NCBI RefSeq assembly: GCF_905147365.1
Contig: NC_056421.1
Coordinates: 13,906,001-13,970,000 of the forward strand
Source of the DNA: Aricia agestis
Taxonomy: Eukaryota; Arthropoda; Insecta; Lepidoptera; Lycaenidae
Length of the DNA: 64,000 bases
Direction: 5' to 3'
The notes beneath the pieces are model-generated. The model was not told the DNA's origin and searched no databases. It saw only the letters and a list, made by a program, of their open reading frames with translations. Each line of letters begins with the position of its first letter. Within the stretch, counting starts at the first letter, position 1. A program made the translations under genes and the position numbers. Positions 32,938 to 44,320 of this stretch are shown piece after piece.

Positions 32938-34301
32938 TAGTGTCCGACCGAAGGTCTATTTTTGGCCGAAGCCGAAGCCGATTAATCGGCAATCGCTACA
33001 ACCTTTGGCTGAAGCCGAAGCCAAAGGTTTATAATCTTAATCGCTCGACTCTCAGTAATTAATTTTAAACCGACTTAAAAAAAACAGGTTATCAATTCTA
33101 CGCGTATGTATGTAATATTTCCAGAACTGCCAAATTTTCGTATATGTTAGTCTGTAATCTGTATCAGCGTCTGAACAAATGTACCAAATTACAAGTGTAG
33201 GTATGTATCTATGTAGGTATGTATGTTTTTATGTTTGTGTTCGCATATCTCTGGAACTACCATTGCGATTTCAGTAATTCTTTTTTTCTTGTACTAGGTA
33301 TTGTTCAACTTAGGGAAGATTCATCAAAATCGGTTCAGTAGTTTTGGAGATACGGAGTTTTAATTCTGAATTACGTATAATTTTGAAGTCGGTTTTATCT
33401 TTTTAAAATACAGTTATGTTCAATATGTCTACAAGCTACAATTAATTATTTCAAAACTTCAATATTGAAGGCTTACCTGTATATGGCTGTCACATGGAGA
33501 AGTTGATTTAGAGCTGATGGTAATAACTAATAAAAGTTTGTGATTTCGTGATTTATTTATTACTAAATAATTTGTGGACTACAAATAATTAAGTTTAAGG
33601 AATGACTCAAATGCGTAGTTCGAAAACGGATGAGAATTCGGAACAAGTGTATAGAATCAAAATTATAGAGAACTTAATCAGTTTTTTTTTCATCGTAGAA
33701 TGTTTTTTGCTACAACGCATCGTTGTTTAGTAATTATTAGCCAAAAACCAAAACTTGAGACTTTTGTCACTCCCCCCTCACTCCAGCTCACGTCCTAGAC
33801 TTTAGGAATTTTAGTATTTTTTGTCCCTAAGCACCCTGAATAAGTCCCAGCAGAAATCTCTGACGTTCCCGCTTACGCATACAACAACTACATACTTTAT
33901 TGACTGAACTTTTTTAAAAAACATAATTTCTTTATTATTTCAAAAATAACAATAATTAGACCAATCAATCAGTCTTTATTTTACTCGACTAGACCAAAAC
34001 TAGAGTAATATATAAAATAAACAAATACTAACTTCTTAATAAATAATTAAATTATTTATTAAAAAGTTAGTGTTTGTTTATTGTATTTGACAGTGACTCC
34101 CAGTGGCCTCTGCATACACGACCGGTCCGTCGATCTTTTAACGACTCACTCAGTCTTTCGTTCAATTTCGACGGTTGCTCGGACCTTCGGCAAAGCTTCG
34201 GCTTCGGCCGGGTTTTAGGCCGAAGCCGAAGGTTTTGCCGAAGGTGTTTTTTTTTGGCCGAAAGCGGCCGAAGCCGAAGCCAAAGCTTCGGTCGGACACT
34301 A
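32938..34301. mobile_element. hAT-like element with 8-bp duplication CTATTCAC, 1364 bp
   Basis: Ends TAGTGTCCGACCGAAG and CTTCGGTCGGACACTA are inverted. CTATTCAC lies at 32930-32937 and 34302-34309. Subterminal stretches of GGCCGAAGCCGAAG repeats occur at both ends. Inside lies an S repeat (33067-33412) and an AT-rich palindrome at about 34016-34080. No transposase frame; the 70-87-codon frames at 34.07-34.38 kb come from the GCCGAAG repeats. Confidence 0.9.
33067..33412 (+). repeat. S repeat inside the hAT-like element
   Basis: AAACCGACTTAAAAAAAACAGG to TTTTGAAGTCGGTTTTATC, with GTTCGCATATCTCTGGAACT inside. Confidence 0.82.
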
Positions 34302-34313
34302 CTATTCACCAAA

Positions 34314-34405
34314 CTATCCTCAACGCCCATATGAATCGGTTCAGACGTTTAAGCGTGAAGAGGTACAGACAGACATCGCAATAATAATAATATTAGTATG
34401 TAGTT
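34314..34405 (+). repeat. D repeat, 3' fragment
   Basis: ATGAATCGGTTCAGACGTTTAAGCGTGAAG..AGACAGAC then an AATAATAATATTAG end. Confidence 0.75.
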
Positions 34406-34610
34406 AATGAAGGCTATACCCGCGGGGTAGGCGGCTACCTCGCCGCTGGGTTTGGGCGCGGGTTCAACAGCACCATTGTTATTAGCCGCACGCCACGCCA
34501 GGCCAAACACGCTTGTGTGTAGTTGGTACAGTCTACCACGTATATAACCTCTCTAGATAGGCTTTTTATAGGCTATTCACACCTCTCAGATCGCTAAGCA
34601 GTGGCGTAAC

Positions 34611-34783
34611 TATATAGGCTGGCAGGGCTGGCAAAATGCCTCGGGTCACCTTCCCAAAAGGGCCCCGGCCCAAGAGGCCGTGAGGTCAGAAATTTTTTAC
34701 ATATTGTTTTATTATTAACGTGACGATTTTTACTGATAGGGCACCATCAATTTGCTACAGGCCCTGGATGTTATAGTTACGCC
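34611..34783. mobile_element. hAT-type MITE, AGTGGCGTAACTATA ends
   Basis: CAGTGGCGTAACTATA at the left and TATAGTTACGCCA at the right are inverted. The interior contains GGGCCCCGGCCC and CAGGCCCTGGATG. The right terminus is decayed, so the duplication cannot be read. Confidence 0.7.
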
Positions 34784-34813
34784 AAAAATACTCATGACCT
34801 TGGTTGGGCGAGG

Positions 34814-34860
34814 AGGGAGCAGGGCGCGCTATTAGTTACTAATAGCGCGCCCTGCTCCCT
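34814..34860. repeat. Perfect 47-base palindrome
   Basis: Arms of 23 bases (AGGGAGCAGGGCGCGCTATT..) around a single T at 34837, with no mismatch. Confidence 0.93.
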
Positions 34861-35727
34861 GGCCTACTGTGGGCCAGTGATTAAAAGCCTCTGTATTGGT
34901 AGATCGCGATCAGACAATGACACGTTATTCATATCATATCCACATTGCACATGCATCAAATAGCACTTTCAATTTCGCCAAGCGATCTTAAAATAATAAT
35001 TCGACGTGCCACCTAAACGACAAAAGTTGTAGAGTTTTGTACTCTACAACATGGTAATAAATACAAATAGCAAAAAAACCCGTAGGAAATGAAATATTTA
35101 TAAAAAAGCGAACAAAACCGACTTTTGTGACCTTTGACCTCGAAATTTAATAGTTGCGCACTACCATAATAATAATATGTAGGTTTTGAGATCACAATTA
35201 GGGTGTCAATATACAAATATTTACAGACCTACAGCCAGGCGCGGTCCCAACGGGGGGGGGGGGGGGGCGGGGGGGAGATGTCACAGGGTACATGATCCCC
35301 CCCCAAAATCAAAGGTGAAATTGAAAAATTTCAAAATCTTGCCAATTAATAAAAGGAAATTTCCACCTATCGGACGCAGTGGTGGTTCCCTAACCACAAC
35401 CCAGAACCGTCCGAAGGCGCAGATAAAAAGAAAATATATTAGCGTAGTGACTAGTGAGTGGTGCCCCCTAAAATTTTACAGCTGGGTATCTCGAATTCCG
35501 AGATTCTTACCTAATTTAAGCCTAAGTTGACTGGACTAAAATGACCTATCGCTTTCGGCTTTCGGGTTACAAAAACAATATGTTAATTTGTTTCAAAGCT
35601 GGCTTAAATTATGTTTTACAATGGCTTAACAATTTATATCAACTTAAGGCTACAATAAACCGCGATAAGATCAAATCCCAGCCATTAGCACTGCTGGACA
35701 AGTTGTAGGCGCGTTCCCAGGACAAAT
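34861..35727. other. No gene supported; poly-G tract
   Basis: A run of about 17 G at 35252 onward, then CGGGGGGGAG and a facing CCCCCCCC 25 bases later. A 114-codon frame across it reads Gly-rich only because of the G-run. A short palindrome GTTGTAGAGTTTTGTACTCTACAAC-like lies near 35030. Confidence 0.5.
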
Positions 35728-35753
35728 ACTTATATATTTAAATGAGCAATTCT

Positions 35754-35826
<73 letters not shown>

Positions 35827-35979
35827 GGAATCTCGGAATCGGCTCCAACGATTTTCATAAAATTTTGTATATAGGGGGTTTCGGGGGCGATAAATCGATC
35901 TAGCTAGGAATCATTTTTAGAAAATGTCTTTTTATTCGTGTTTTATCGAATACCGAGCGAAGTTCGGTCAAATAGCTAG
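35728..35979 (+). mobile_element. Helitron-like copy 1 with (TA)n
   Basis: AATGAGCAATTCTTG, a TA array at about 35756-35823, AATTGGAATCTCGGAATCGG, GGGGGCGATAAATCGATC, then a CCGAGCGAAGTTCGG hairpin and AAATAGCTAG before T. The hairpin is slightly decayed relative to copy 3. Confidence 0.82.
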
Positions 35980-36688
35980 TTATTGTTTAAACTACATACG
36001 TACTTAAAAAGGCTTTAAAACAATTCAAGTGTCTTAGACCTAATTAACAGATTGACATACAGTTTACTAGAATCTAGATGATATCCGACGCGTCAAAATT
36101 CGTTTAAATCATGCGGGAACCGTAAATTTTTCCGGGAAAAATAACATTTCGATAATATTCAATCATAACCCTCCATTTTGCTTCGCCGTAGTCGGGTAAA
36201 AAGTCTTTTCGTCGTCGCGTCGTAAAATTAAACTCCAAGCTCAACTCCAAAGTCCTATCACAACTTTTAAGCTCTATCTATGCTATAATTCGTTACATTG
36301 AGTTGACACAACCCGACTAAATTACATACTCGTCAATTGATCTACCTTAATATAGTTATAAATTTCTCAGATAACACCCATGTGAGTTAATTTCTCATAG
36401 AATTTACACCATATAATAATCAATGGTTACCACCGTTTCCAATGTCCCAGAACGATTCTCACTGCTGGCCATTGTTGGGCGTGGGACTGCTTTTCTGGGC
36501 TTCGATACTGTTAACTATCTTATTTATATTACAGAAAAAAAAACACGGAAACATACATTTTAATTGTTACTTTTTTAGTACGGAATGAAGTTAAAAACAG
36601 TATTTTTTTCTGAGAAAAGTACGCACCTGCGTGGTTCTGGATGGACGCACAAATGTTTTAAATACTAATAGGATTGCTTACTAGTTAC
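35980..36688. other. No gene; short D fragment
   Basis: A diverged D fragment at about 36072-36160 (TAGATGATATCCGACGCGTC, CGGGAACCGTAAATTTTTCC). The rest is AT-rich. Confidence 0.5.
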
Positions 36689-36821
36689 CAATTTTTTCAT
36701 GAAATTCAGTATATAGGGGGTTTCGGGGGCGATAAATCGATCTAGCTAGGAATCATTTTTAGAAAATATCATTTTATTCGTGTTTTATCGAATACCGAGC
36801 AAAGCTCGGTCAAATTGCTAG
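36689..36821 (+). mobile_element. Helitron-like copy 2, 5' truncated
   Basis: Starts within the family at about CAATTTTTTCATGAAATTCAG. Ends with an intact CCGAGCAAAGCTCGG hairpin and AAATTGCTAG before T. Lacks the TA array. Confidence 0.82.
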
Positions 36822-37191
36822 TAGTTGTTGATTAGTGAACTTTGGAAGAATTGTTGTGTCTCATCAATCATCTTACAGTCCTGTTAATATTATCCATATC
36901 ACTAATCAATAATTTAACTTTAACAAAACACCTCACACGGTTCCTGAATCCTGAGTATTCCCAGTTCTCACGGTGAGGCAAGTGGGGAGTGGGGGCTGAG
37001 GAAGCGCTTCCCGTCACGTGCTGACTCCCCAATCCCCATTCACTCCTTAGACGTTAGGGCTTCTAGTAATTACGTGTTGTTGTCTTGTAAGTTGTCACGT
37101 GTTACTTAGTGTTCGATGCAGAATTGTAACTGGAATTATTAGATAGTGTATCCATGTTTCATAGTATCTTAGAAACTAATACATAATCTTA

Positions 37192-37483
<292 letters not shown>

Positions 37484-37996
37484 TGTATCTAATGCGAATT
37501 AGTAAAATGCCGAATTTAAGTCTTTTCTTTAATGCTGAAACGTTGAGATAGTTTAAATGCAAAAAAATATTGTGATCGTTATGCGAATTCCTTGAAACCC
37601 AGCCCGGAAACAAAATATTAGTTCAGTGGCAAAGCCTGAAGAAGCAACAAACGGACAGACAGTCGATTTTACCATTAGTTTAAAGTTTAAACGATAATAA
37701 TGAACGTTTCCTTCATTCTTATATCTTAACCATTATTGTATTATTATGTTAGCCATTAGTTCAACAATTGAGGGAACGGAAGTCGCGGTCTGCGGTCGGA
37801 CTACAGCTGCTTCTGCACTTTATGCCTAATTCACTTTGAAACTAGCTTTTTATTTATTTGCACGTATTATTGTTTTGTAAGGTTACTTAAATCATAATTC
37901 ATAATTAATATGGGACAATGGGATCTGAATTCTGATGCAAGTCTTGACGTTAGGAAGTCATAGAGGTTATCACTTCCTATCAAAAATACCCTTTTT
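37484..37996. other. No gene supported
   Basis: AT-rich; a D-like AAGCCTGAAGAAGCAACA..GACAGACAG fragment near 37630-37665. Confidence 0.5.
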
Positions 37997-37997
37997 A

Positions 37998-38490
37998 GGG
38001 TTCCGTACCCAAAGGGTATAAACGGGACCCTATTACTGAGACTTCGATGTCTGTCCGTCTGTCCGTCTGTCTCCAGACTATAACCAGAGACCAGCCAATA
38101 ACTCAAGAACCGCTATAGCTAGACATCTGAAATTTTCACAGATTGTGTACTTATATCTGTTGCCGCTATAACAACAAATACTAAAAATAAAATAAATATT
38201 TATGGGGGGCTCCCATACAACAAACGTGATTTTTTTGGCCTTTTTTGCTCTATATCAATAATGGCAACAGGCAGGTACTTGATTTTTTTCTCGAAGTCTT
38301 TAGTTATATGACTGTGTTCTTTAATATTTAATAATAATATTAAAAAAAAATTAAGGGTTACACCCTCTACAACAAAAACTTTGTACTCCCATACAAAAAA
38401 CACAATTTTTGGCCTAATTTTGCTCTATAAATCTCTAATATAATGGTACGGAACCCTTTGTGCGCGAGTCCGACTCGCACTTGGCCGATT
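37998..38490 (+). repeat. C repeat, uninterrupted
   Basis: AGGGTTCCGTACCCAAAGGG at the start and GGTACGGAACCCTTTGTGCG near the end are inverse. Between are ACTTCGATGTCTGTCCGTC, GTTGCCGCTATAACAACAA and GGGGCTCCCATACAACAAAC. It ends CGACTCGCACTTGGCCGATT. This copy supplies the uninterrupted order used to interpret 21933-22757. Confidence 0.9.
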
Positions 38491-38871
38491 ATTATGAACA
38501 TCGTCATATTTTGCCTCATGCTCCCCTAATAGGCTACTTGACGTAATTTTTTTCTTAATGCTTATCGCTTCTTAATAATTCGTTTTCACAAAAAAAAACA
38601 AATATTTTAATATTTTATACAGTAGAAACCCATAAAAATGTTGTTGAAAAATATGCCTTATAAATAGCGCCGAAAACACTGTCCGCCATAGTGTAACGTC
38701 GTACGTTTTGTATTTTAAACTCTCTTAATTGAACATTTTTTCATGTGCTAAATGTACGAGTCTAAAAGTGCCCAAAAATTATAAAAGAATTAAATAAGAA
38801 ATTAGAAATTATTTGTAATGTTGAAAACTTTTGGAGAAAAGTTTTGGCCATTTCATTTCCCGTCTACAATA
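38491..38871. other. Nothing recognised
   Basis: AT-rich, no frame supported. Confidence 0.5.
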
Positions 38872-39104
38872 GAGTCTGGCTAGCGAAAGATGAGACTGGA
38901 AAAAGACGGCAAATTCAAAAAATCAACGTATAACAACCCTGTCTGTAGCCGGAATTATAGTTTTGATCTACGAACTACGAATAATAAGGTTTCTTATTTT
39001 TAATTTTTCGTAGTTCGTAGAACAAAACTATAGACAGGGTTATTATACGTCAATTTTTTTAATTTGCCGCCTTTTTCCAGTCTCATCTTTCGCTAGCCAG
39101 ACTC
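38872..39104. mobile_element. Near-perfect palindromic MITE, TA duplication
   Basis: GAGTCTGGCTAGCGAAAGAT at the left and the exact complement at the right; about 75-base arms include AAAAAGACGGCAAATT and ACAACCCTGTCT. TA flanks (38870-38871, 39105-39106). Confidence 0.92.
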
Positions 39105-39561
39105 TAAATGGAGATAATTTATGAAAATGATGTTTTATTTGAATTATTCAAGAAAATATAATTTACAAATCTTTCTAGGCTTATTCTTATTATTTATGTA
39201 CAAATAAACTTACATATAACGAGCGCGATAGATAAAAGACATTAAATTACGGGTATGATGACGTCACATCCAAATCGGAAGTACCGCAAAAGCGTTTTCG
39301 TCAGTACAAATCATATTTTCATAAAATCATATTTTCAAATCGACTTTATTTATCAATCATAAGCTTTTATTTGATGAAAAGGGTGAAATACGGTTTCCTA
39401 GGCCAAGTTCTACTAGAAATATGCATTTGTTCAATGAAATTGAATATAGGTCAAGTAGCCTAATTTAACGCCATCTAGTAGCAATTATATACATTAGCTC
39501 TTTTTATTTTTATTTTAACATTTCTAATAATAAGCTATTTATTTTTTGTGTGTTGTTACAG
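39105..39561. other. Intron or intergenic, nothing recognised
   Basis: AT-rich; the last bases TTTTTTGTGTGTTGTTACAG form a pyrimidine-rich splice acceptor for the exon at 39562. Confidence 0.5.
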
Positions 39562-39652
39562 ATTGGAACAAAGTATACGGTGTAAGAAAATGCAAACTAA
39601 GAACATAAATCTCATCCAGGAGCAAAGAAACAAAGACATCTGCGAGGAACAA
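39562..39652 (+). CDS. Host gene, internal (or start-containing) exon of unknown product
   Basis: A good acceptor (TTGTTACAG) and a consensus donor (CAA|GTAAGTTT) bound 91 bases. Only the frame starting at 39563 is open throughout: 30 codons reading LEQSIRCKKMQTKNINLIQE and then QRNKDICEEQ, ending at a codon boundary. The next exon (39860) stays open in the implied frame. The content is basic and then Glu/Gln-rich, suggesting helix. The ATG at 39590-39592 (AAGAAAATGC) is in frame and could be the start codon if a non-coding first exon precedes it; otherwise this is an internal exon. I cannot name the protein. No repeat overlaps it. Confidence 0.6.
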
Positions 39653-39859
39653 GTAAGTTTGGCGCCATCTATACTCGATTAGATAAACTATAACGCTCAT
39701 TAATTTATTAAGTCCTTCATACAATTTTCGCTAGATGTCGCTAACAGGTACTTTTAGTATTGTGTAGCGCAGTAAAAAAAAGTTTCGCTCACAAAGTTAT
39801 TAAGTATGTTTCCTTTTTTTGTTTATTGATTTGTTTTTATTTTATGTTTATTGTTGCAG

Positions 39860-39926
39860 AAAATGTGTCGCCAAGACGGCATGGTGTACGAAGCGGTCAC
39901 GGGCGCTGTCGGTTCCACGTATCACG
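39860..39926 (+). CDS. Host gene, second exon of unknown product
   Basis: Acceptor TTATTGTTGCAG and donor CACG|GTCAGT bound 67 bases. Continuing phase 0 from 39652 it reads KMCRQDGMVYEAVTGAVGST and then YH, with one base of the next codon, so the following exon must begin in phase 1. The intron between the two exons is 207 bases. The codon use is more GC-rich than the surroundings (GGCGCTGTCGG), as expected for coding DNA. The joint peptide has two cysteines (CEEQ and MCR) but no domain I recognise. No third exon was found downstream within the window. Confidence 0.6.
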
Positions 39927-40084
39927 GTCAGTATAATATCGGAATTTAAATTAGCCATGCGTTGTTGTTTCTTTGAACTGTTAGTACCAAGAGGTACAGG
40001 AGAATTATTATTGTCTAGAACTCTAGACTCTGGAGTCTAGATGTACCTAGTCTGTAAGTAGAAAACTAGAAAATAACTGTGATA

Positions 40085-40219
40085 GTACTAGCAGAGAATT
40101 TGATATGCATAAGCCGAGCCAACTTGGTCGGGCTATGTTTGTTAATCGGCTGGGTACGACAAAAGAAGACCAAATAACACAGGTCTGGCAACTTCCTATG
40201 AATCAATTTCTCTGATGGT
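40085..40219. mobile_element. E palindromic repeat
   Basis: TACTAGCAGAGAATTTGATATGC at the left, TCCTATGAATCAATTTCTCTGATGGTA at the right. The interior is diverged. Confidence 0.7.
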
Positions 40220-41943
40220 ACACAGACATAGCCCACTCTTGGGTCTTTTTGGGGCCTTTTTGACAAATATTGGCCATTTTCTTAAGTCATACCATGTCGG
40301 ATATTTTCTGTCAAATACAACATGGCTAAAGTTTTGAAATCTTTGGTGAATATTGTGCAAAAAGTTTTATCTTCCACTTCTGAAATTCTAAAATCGGAAT
40401 ATCGAAATTCAAACAATATTAGCCACTATGTCATTGACAATAACGTCCACTATTGTATTAGCGAATTGCTTCACACTATGGGAAATAGGTTATTCTATGA
40501 GACAAAATAATTGAGAGTTACATTCATAATAATGAGATAGATTTGTTAATAATTTTAGTTTACAATATGATTTCGCAGATTTGGAAGCGATTGGGCAAAG
40601 CCTTTAGCAATATTGGTGTCATAGTAATTATCATTTTGTAAGAAAATCACACTTATTAATTTTAATGACAGAGACGCCAATAGGGAATATTATGCAAAGG
40701 TCGGAGCAGAGGGCGTTACTAGCACATACAGTTAACCAGCCTTTCCCAAAGTAGGCGATAACGCCCCACTGAAGGCCAAAGGGGACAATGCGTTTAGACA
40801 AATGATTTTTATGCAATATTATGATCTGGTAAAGCTACGTTCGATTTTTTCTAAATGTACTTATAAGTAAAGAATATTATGACCCTTAAAAATTGCAAAA
40901 AAATGAATGCCCCGTACCCCGCCAATCGACTGACCATAAATAAATTTGAAAGATGTTTACGATAAAATAAAAACGTGATGGTATAGACTCATTCTTCCTG
41001 AAAATATTAAAAAATAAATAAAATGAGATAGACTCTATTTTGAAGGAGGAATCAGGGGACTACGTTACGTCGATTTACTGCATCTGTCTCTAGATACAGT
41101 AAATCGAGGTAACGCATTCCCGTTTCCTTTTCATTCCTAAAGAGATATTATAAATAATGTTCGAGTCACAAGCAAAAACCTTGAAAAAGAGACCTTTCCC
41201 CCTCTCCCCCACGGCCGGCTCTTGTCCCACCCTCGGGGACTTTTAGTATATTCATCTGGACATCTTAAAGGAACAACCACAGGTACCAACTTTCAAAACT
41301 ACACGAAGTATTCGGTCTGATCGTCGATTTTGAAAATAATTTCAGAATATTGACAGAAACGTTGTCAAACGTCGAACAAAACTTTTTGATTATTCGACTA
41401 TGCTATATGTAGTGCTGCCTCTGGAGTAAAATCATTGTTGTAAATATAATGTAATTATGTATTATCCTATTCTCATACGTCGTTAACAAAATAATGCTGA
41501 AAAAAAAAGATTATTTAGAAATTGGTCAAGAGACTAATCTTCTATAATTTTTATTGATCTAGGGTTAATTTTTATATGCCTAAACAAAATCATGTTGTTG
41601 TGTAGTGCAGTAGCCAGTGGGTGCCGTACAAAACACGTATAGTGCGTGCGTTGAATTTTAACTCAGCAACTGCCAAATGTTTGTAGTATTTAAATACAAC
41701 GTTCATTGGTGCAGTGATAGGTTTCTGGGGCTTCAACCAATCACAATAGTACTTTATATAAATAAATGTTAACCAATCACGCTCTATTGAATACATAACT
41801 TAATTATCCTTTCGTAACTTACGCCTACTTTTTGAGGATTTTTGACTGAAGTTAATCTATTTTTGCTGATTGGTTAACGTGTATGATGTTAGCCCATCAA
41901 AAGCAATATTGAATACGTAAAGCCCTGTCAATATAACCAACCC
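40220..41943. other. No gene supported; hAT fragment and a hairpin
   Basis: At 40735-40800 AACCAGCCTTTCCCAAAGTAGG and GATAACGCCCC are a 5' fragment of the hAT MITE seen at 19824. At 41052-41106 CGATTTACTG / CAGTAAATCG form a hairpin. A 62-codon + frame at 40322-40510 with CAACATGG context has no motif. Confidence 0.45.
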
Positions 41944-41946
41944 TAA

Positions 41947-42125
41947 GTGTCTAAACACACTAGGCCGAAGTTACGCGGCGTAAATTCCGCATGATTACGC
42001 CCGCAATGTATTTTAAATTGCCGACGACACACTATTCCGTCGCGTCCCATCCGTATTTTGTATGCGTTTGACATTGCGGACGTGCGTAACTTCGCGCGTA
42101 ACTTCGGCCTACTGTGTTTAGACAC
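41947..42125. mobile_element. Harbinger-type MITE, TAA duplication
   Basis: GTGTCTAAACACACTAGGCCGAAG and complement CTTCGGCCTACTGTGTTTAGACAC, with TAA exactly at 41944-41946 and 42126-42128. Arms continue through TTACGCG. Confidence 0.92.
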
Positions 42126-42390
42126 TAAGTATGGTACAAAATATTTCAACTTTCATTAATTACGTGGGCGGTGTGCTACAATAATTTACAAAATTTAAGA
42201 CGTGAGTTGATAAGTAACATTTTGTAAAATGCGAACATTTACTCATATTTCTCTTATATGTAATTTGAACAAACCTTGTAACTTATCTACTTCATCACCT
42301 GCCTAATTTATCTGGCTACACATAAAATGCACAGTTTTCCTATTTCAAATATTTGGTTCCGGCCCTAAGTCCTCCATCAAGTATGCATAG

Positions 42391-42692
42391 ACGTGGGAGA
42401 GCCATGCTTCGGCACGAATGGGCCGGCTCGACCGGAGATATACCACGTTCTCACAGAAAACCGGCGTAAAACAGCGCTTGCGCTGTGTTTCGCCGAGTGA
42501 GTGAGTTTACCGGAGGCCCAATCCCCTACCCTATTCCCTTCCCTACCCTCCCCTATTACCCTATTCCCTCTTAAATGGCCTGCAACGCACCTGCGGCTCT
42601 TCTGATGCTGCGAGTGTCCATGGGCGACGGAAGTTGCTTTCCATCAGGTGACCCGTTTGCGCGTTTGCCCCCTTATTTCAGTAAAAAAAAAA
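42391..42692 (+). mobile_element. A SINE with shortened tract
   Basis: ACGTGGGAGAGCCATGCTTC to poly-A, with only one CCCTATTCCC/CCCTATTACC pair in the tract. Confidence 0.92.
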
Positions 42693-43090
42693 TGCAAAAA
42701 AACGGCATTTTTTTTATTGTTAGTTATTGTGTTCTTCCACTCTCGTCTTCAATTATTATTCTGGTAACAGATTTCTGAAAATCAAATGAGATATTCTAGC
42801 CTTATTTACATTTGTTTGGTAGTAACTAGTTCAAATGTTACATCGCGGGTTACTTCATGTCTGATTTCTGGTAGGTACTCAAGCCTGTATGTGGTGAAGC
42901 TTAGCTCACGATAATGATAAAGGAATCCCAAAAAGCCCAAGATAAAACAAAGTTAATAGTTGCGTGCCGGTAAGTGGGCTGAATATCTTTCAGGGTTGGC
43001 ACTTCAGCGTTTTGGTTTTCGAAGTTTTCCTTGTTTTGCTGTAAAATGTGCTTAAATAAAATAAAATAAAATTCATATTTTCTACTTTAA
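42693..43090. other. Nothing recognised
   Basis: AT-rich lead-in to the R1 remnant. Confidence 0.5.
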
Positions 43091-43927
43091 GTGGCTTTTC
43101 ATAGTGAAATTAATGTATTAATAAACATTGATTCGCACACTCGCAACATCAGAAGAGCGCAGGTGCTTTGCCGGTTGGCAATGTACGGGGCGCCGATCTG
43201 GGCAGACAGATTGCGCAAGGTCAACAGTCTCGCACTAGGGAGACTACAAAGGGTGATGGCCATCCGGGCAGTCCGCGGCTACCGCACAATCTCTAAAGAT
43301 GCGGCTTGCCTGCTCGCGGGGGCCATCCCCTGGGATTTGGATGCGCGTGCCCTCGCGGTTCGCGCGGGGGGCAGCAACCCCCTACCGGACGCCGTACGTC
43401 GGTGGAGGAGCGATGCGAGAGAAATGGCAATTGACTTGTGGAAAGAGCGGCTAAAAGAGCCGCAAGTCAGCGTGGACTTAGTTCTGGCCATCCGCCCATT
43501 TCTCAAACAGTGGCTTGATCGCAAGAAAGCCACTCTCTCATTTCGACTCACACAGGTGCTGACCGGGCACAGGTGCTTCGGTCGGTACCTGTGTGAGATC
43601 GTCGGAAGGGAAGAGACCCCAAGATGCCACCATTGTGACGAAGACAGGGACACGACCGAGCACACTGTGTCGGTCTGTCCCTCTTGGAATGGACAACGTG
43701 CGACCCTCACGGCCGCCATCGGATATGACACCTCGCTCCCAGCATTGATTCGCTCGATGCTGGGCAGCAATCAAGGATGGAGGGCGGTCGAAGACTTTGC
43801 TGAGCAAGTAATGGCCGCCAAAGAGGAGGCCGAGCGCGTACGCGAGAGGGAGGCGCTCGACCCCCGAAGACGCAGCCGGCCAAAGCGACGTAGGGTCAAC
43901 CATGACGACCGAAACGTTCCGCTATAG
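43091..43927 (+). pseudogene. R1-clade LINE ORF2, C-terminal remnant, fused to a repeat fragment
   Basis: A 278-codon frame. From residue ~31 it reads RLAMYGAPIWADRLRKVNSL, typical of the end of the R1-clade reverse transcriptase (YGAPIW). It continues through the RNaseH-less C-terminal region and has a zinc-knuckle CHHC-x8-H-x4-C starting at the Cys codon 43625. A basic tail (RRRSRPKRRR) precedes the stop. The polymerase catalytic YxDD and the endonuclease are absent, so the copy is 5' truncated. Bases 43137-43176 (CACTCGCAACATCAGAAGAG..) belong to the A/LINE-tail repeat, so the ATG and first ~30 codons are not LINE sequence. GC content is far above the neighbourhood. R1 family assignment from motif order. 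Confidence 0.85.
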
Positions 43928-44320
43928 CCTGGGAGCTCGGGGCATCGGTGTGGGGACGCCGATGTCCATTACACAGAGCCCCCGAGCGGGTCGCGATGCG
44001 CTATGTGTTACGTAAACGCAGAGGAATGGCCTAGACAAGCCCTAGTAGGGTCTCTGTTCGGCCTGGGGGGCAACTAAACGCCCCCACGTAGACGTGTCTG
44101 CCAGCGACCAGGCAGACGCCCGCTGATAGAACTGCGGTGGCCCTACATTTCCCGCGGATCTGTCAGTAGCGGCGCAGAAAGGAACACGGTCGGGTTTTAG
44201 TGGGTAGAGCTGCGGCCACATCGGTCGCAGCGAGTCCCACATACCCCGGTTGTCCCCCCAGCAAGCTCATGCCTACCGGCAAAATAATGTCTTACTTCGT
44301 CGTGAAAGACGTGAATTTTT
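43928..44320 (+). mobile_element. 3' UTR of the R1-clade LINE
   Basis: GC-rich sequence continues past the stop (CTGGGAGCTCGGGGCATCGG, GAGCCCCCGAGCGGG, AAACGCCCCCACGTAG) and falls back to AT-rich host composition at about 44310. No poly-A or TTAGG target is visible. A 66-codon - frame here is incidental. Confidence 0.7.

Noticed and set aside
34067..34384. Three overlapping 69-87-codon frames on both strands
   Set aside because: All are produced by GCCGAAG tandem repeats at the end of the hAT-like element.
35186..35530. 114-codon + frame with Gly run
   Set aside because: The glycines come from a G homopolymer; no start context, splice site or domain.
43279..43903. 163- and 121-codon - frames
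   Set aside because: They are antisense shadows of the GC-rich R1-clade frame.
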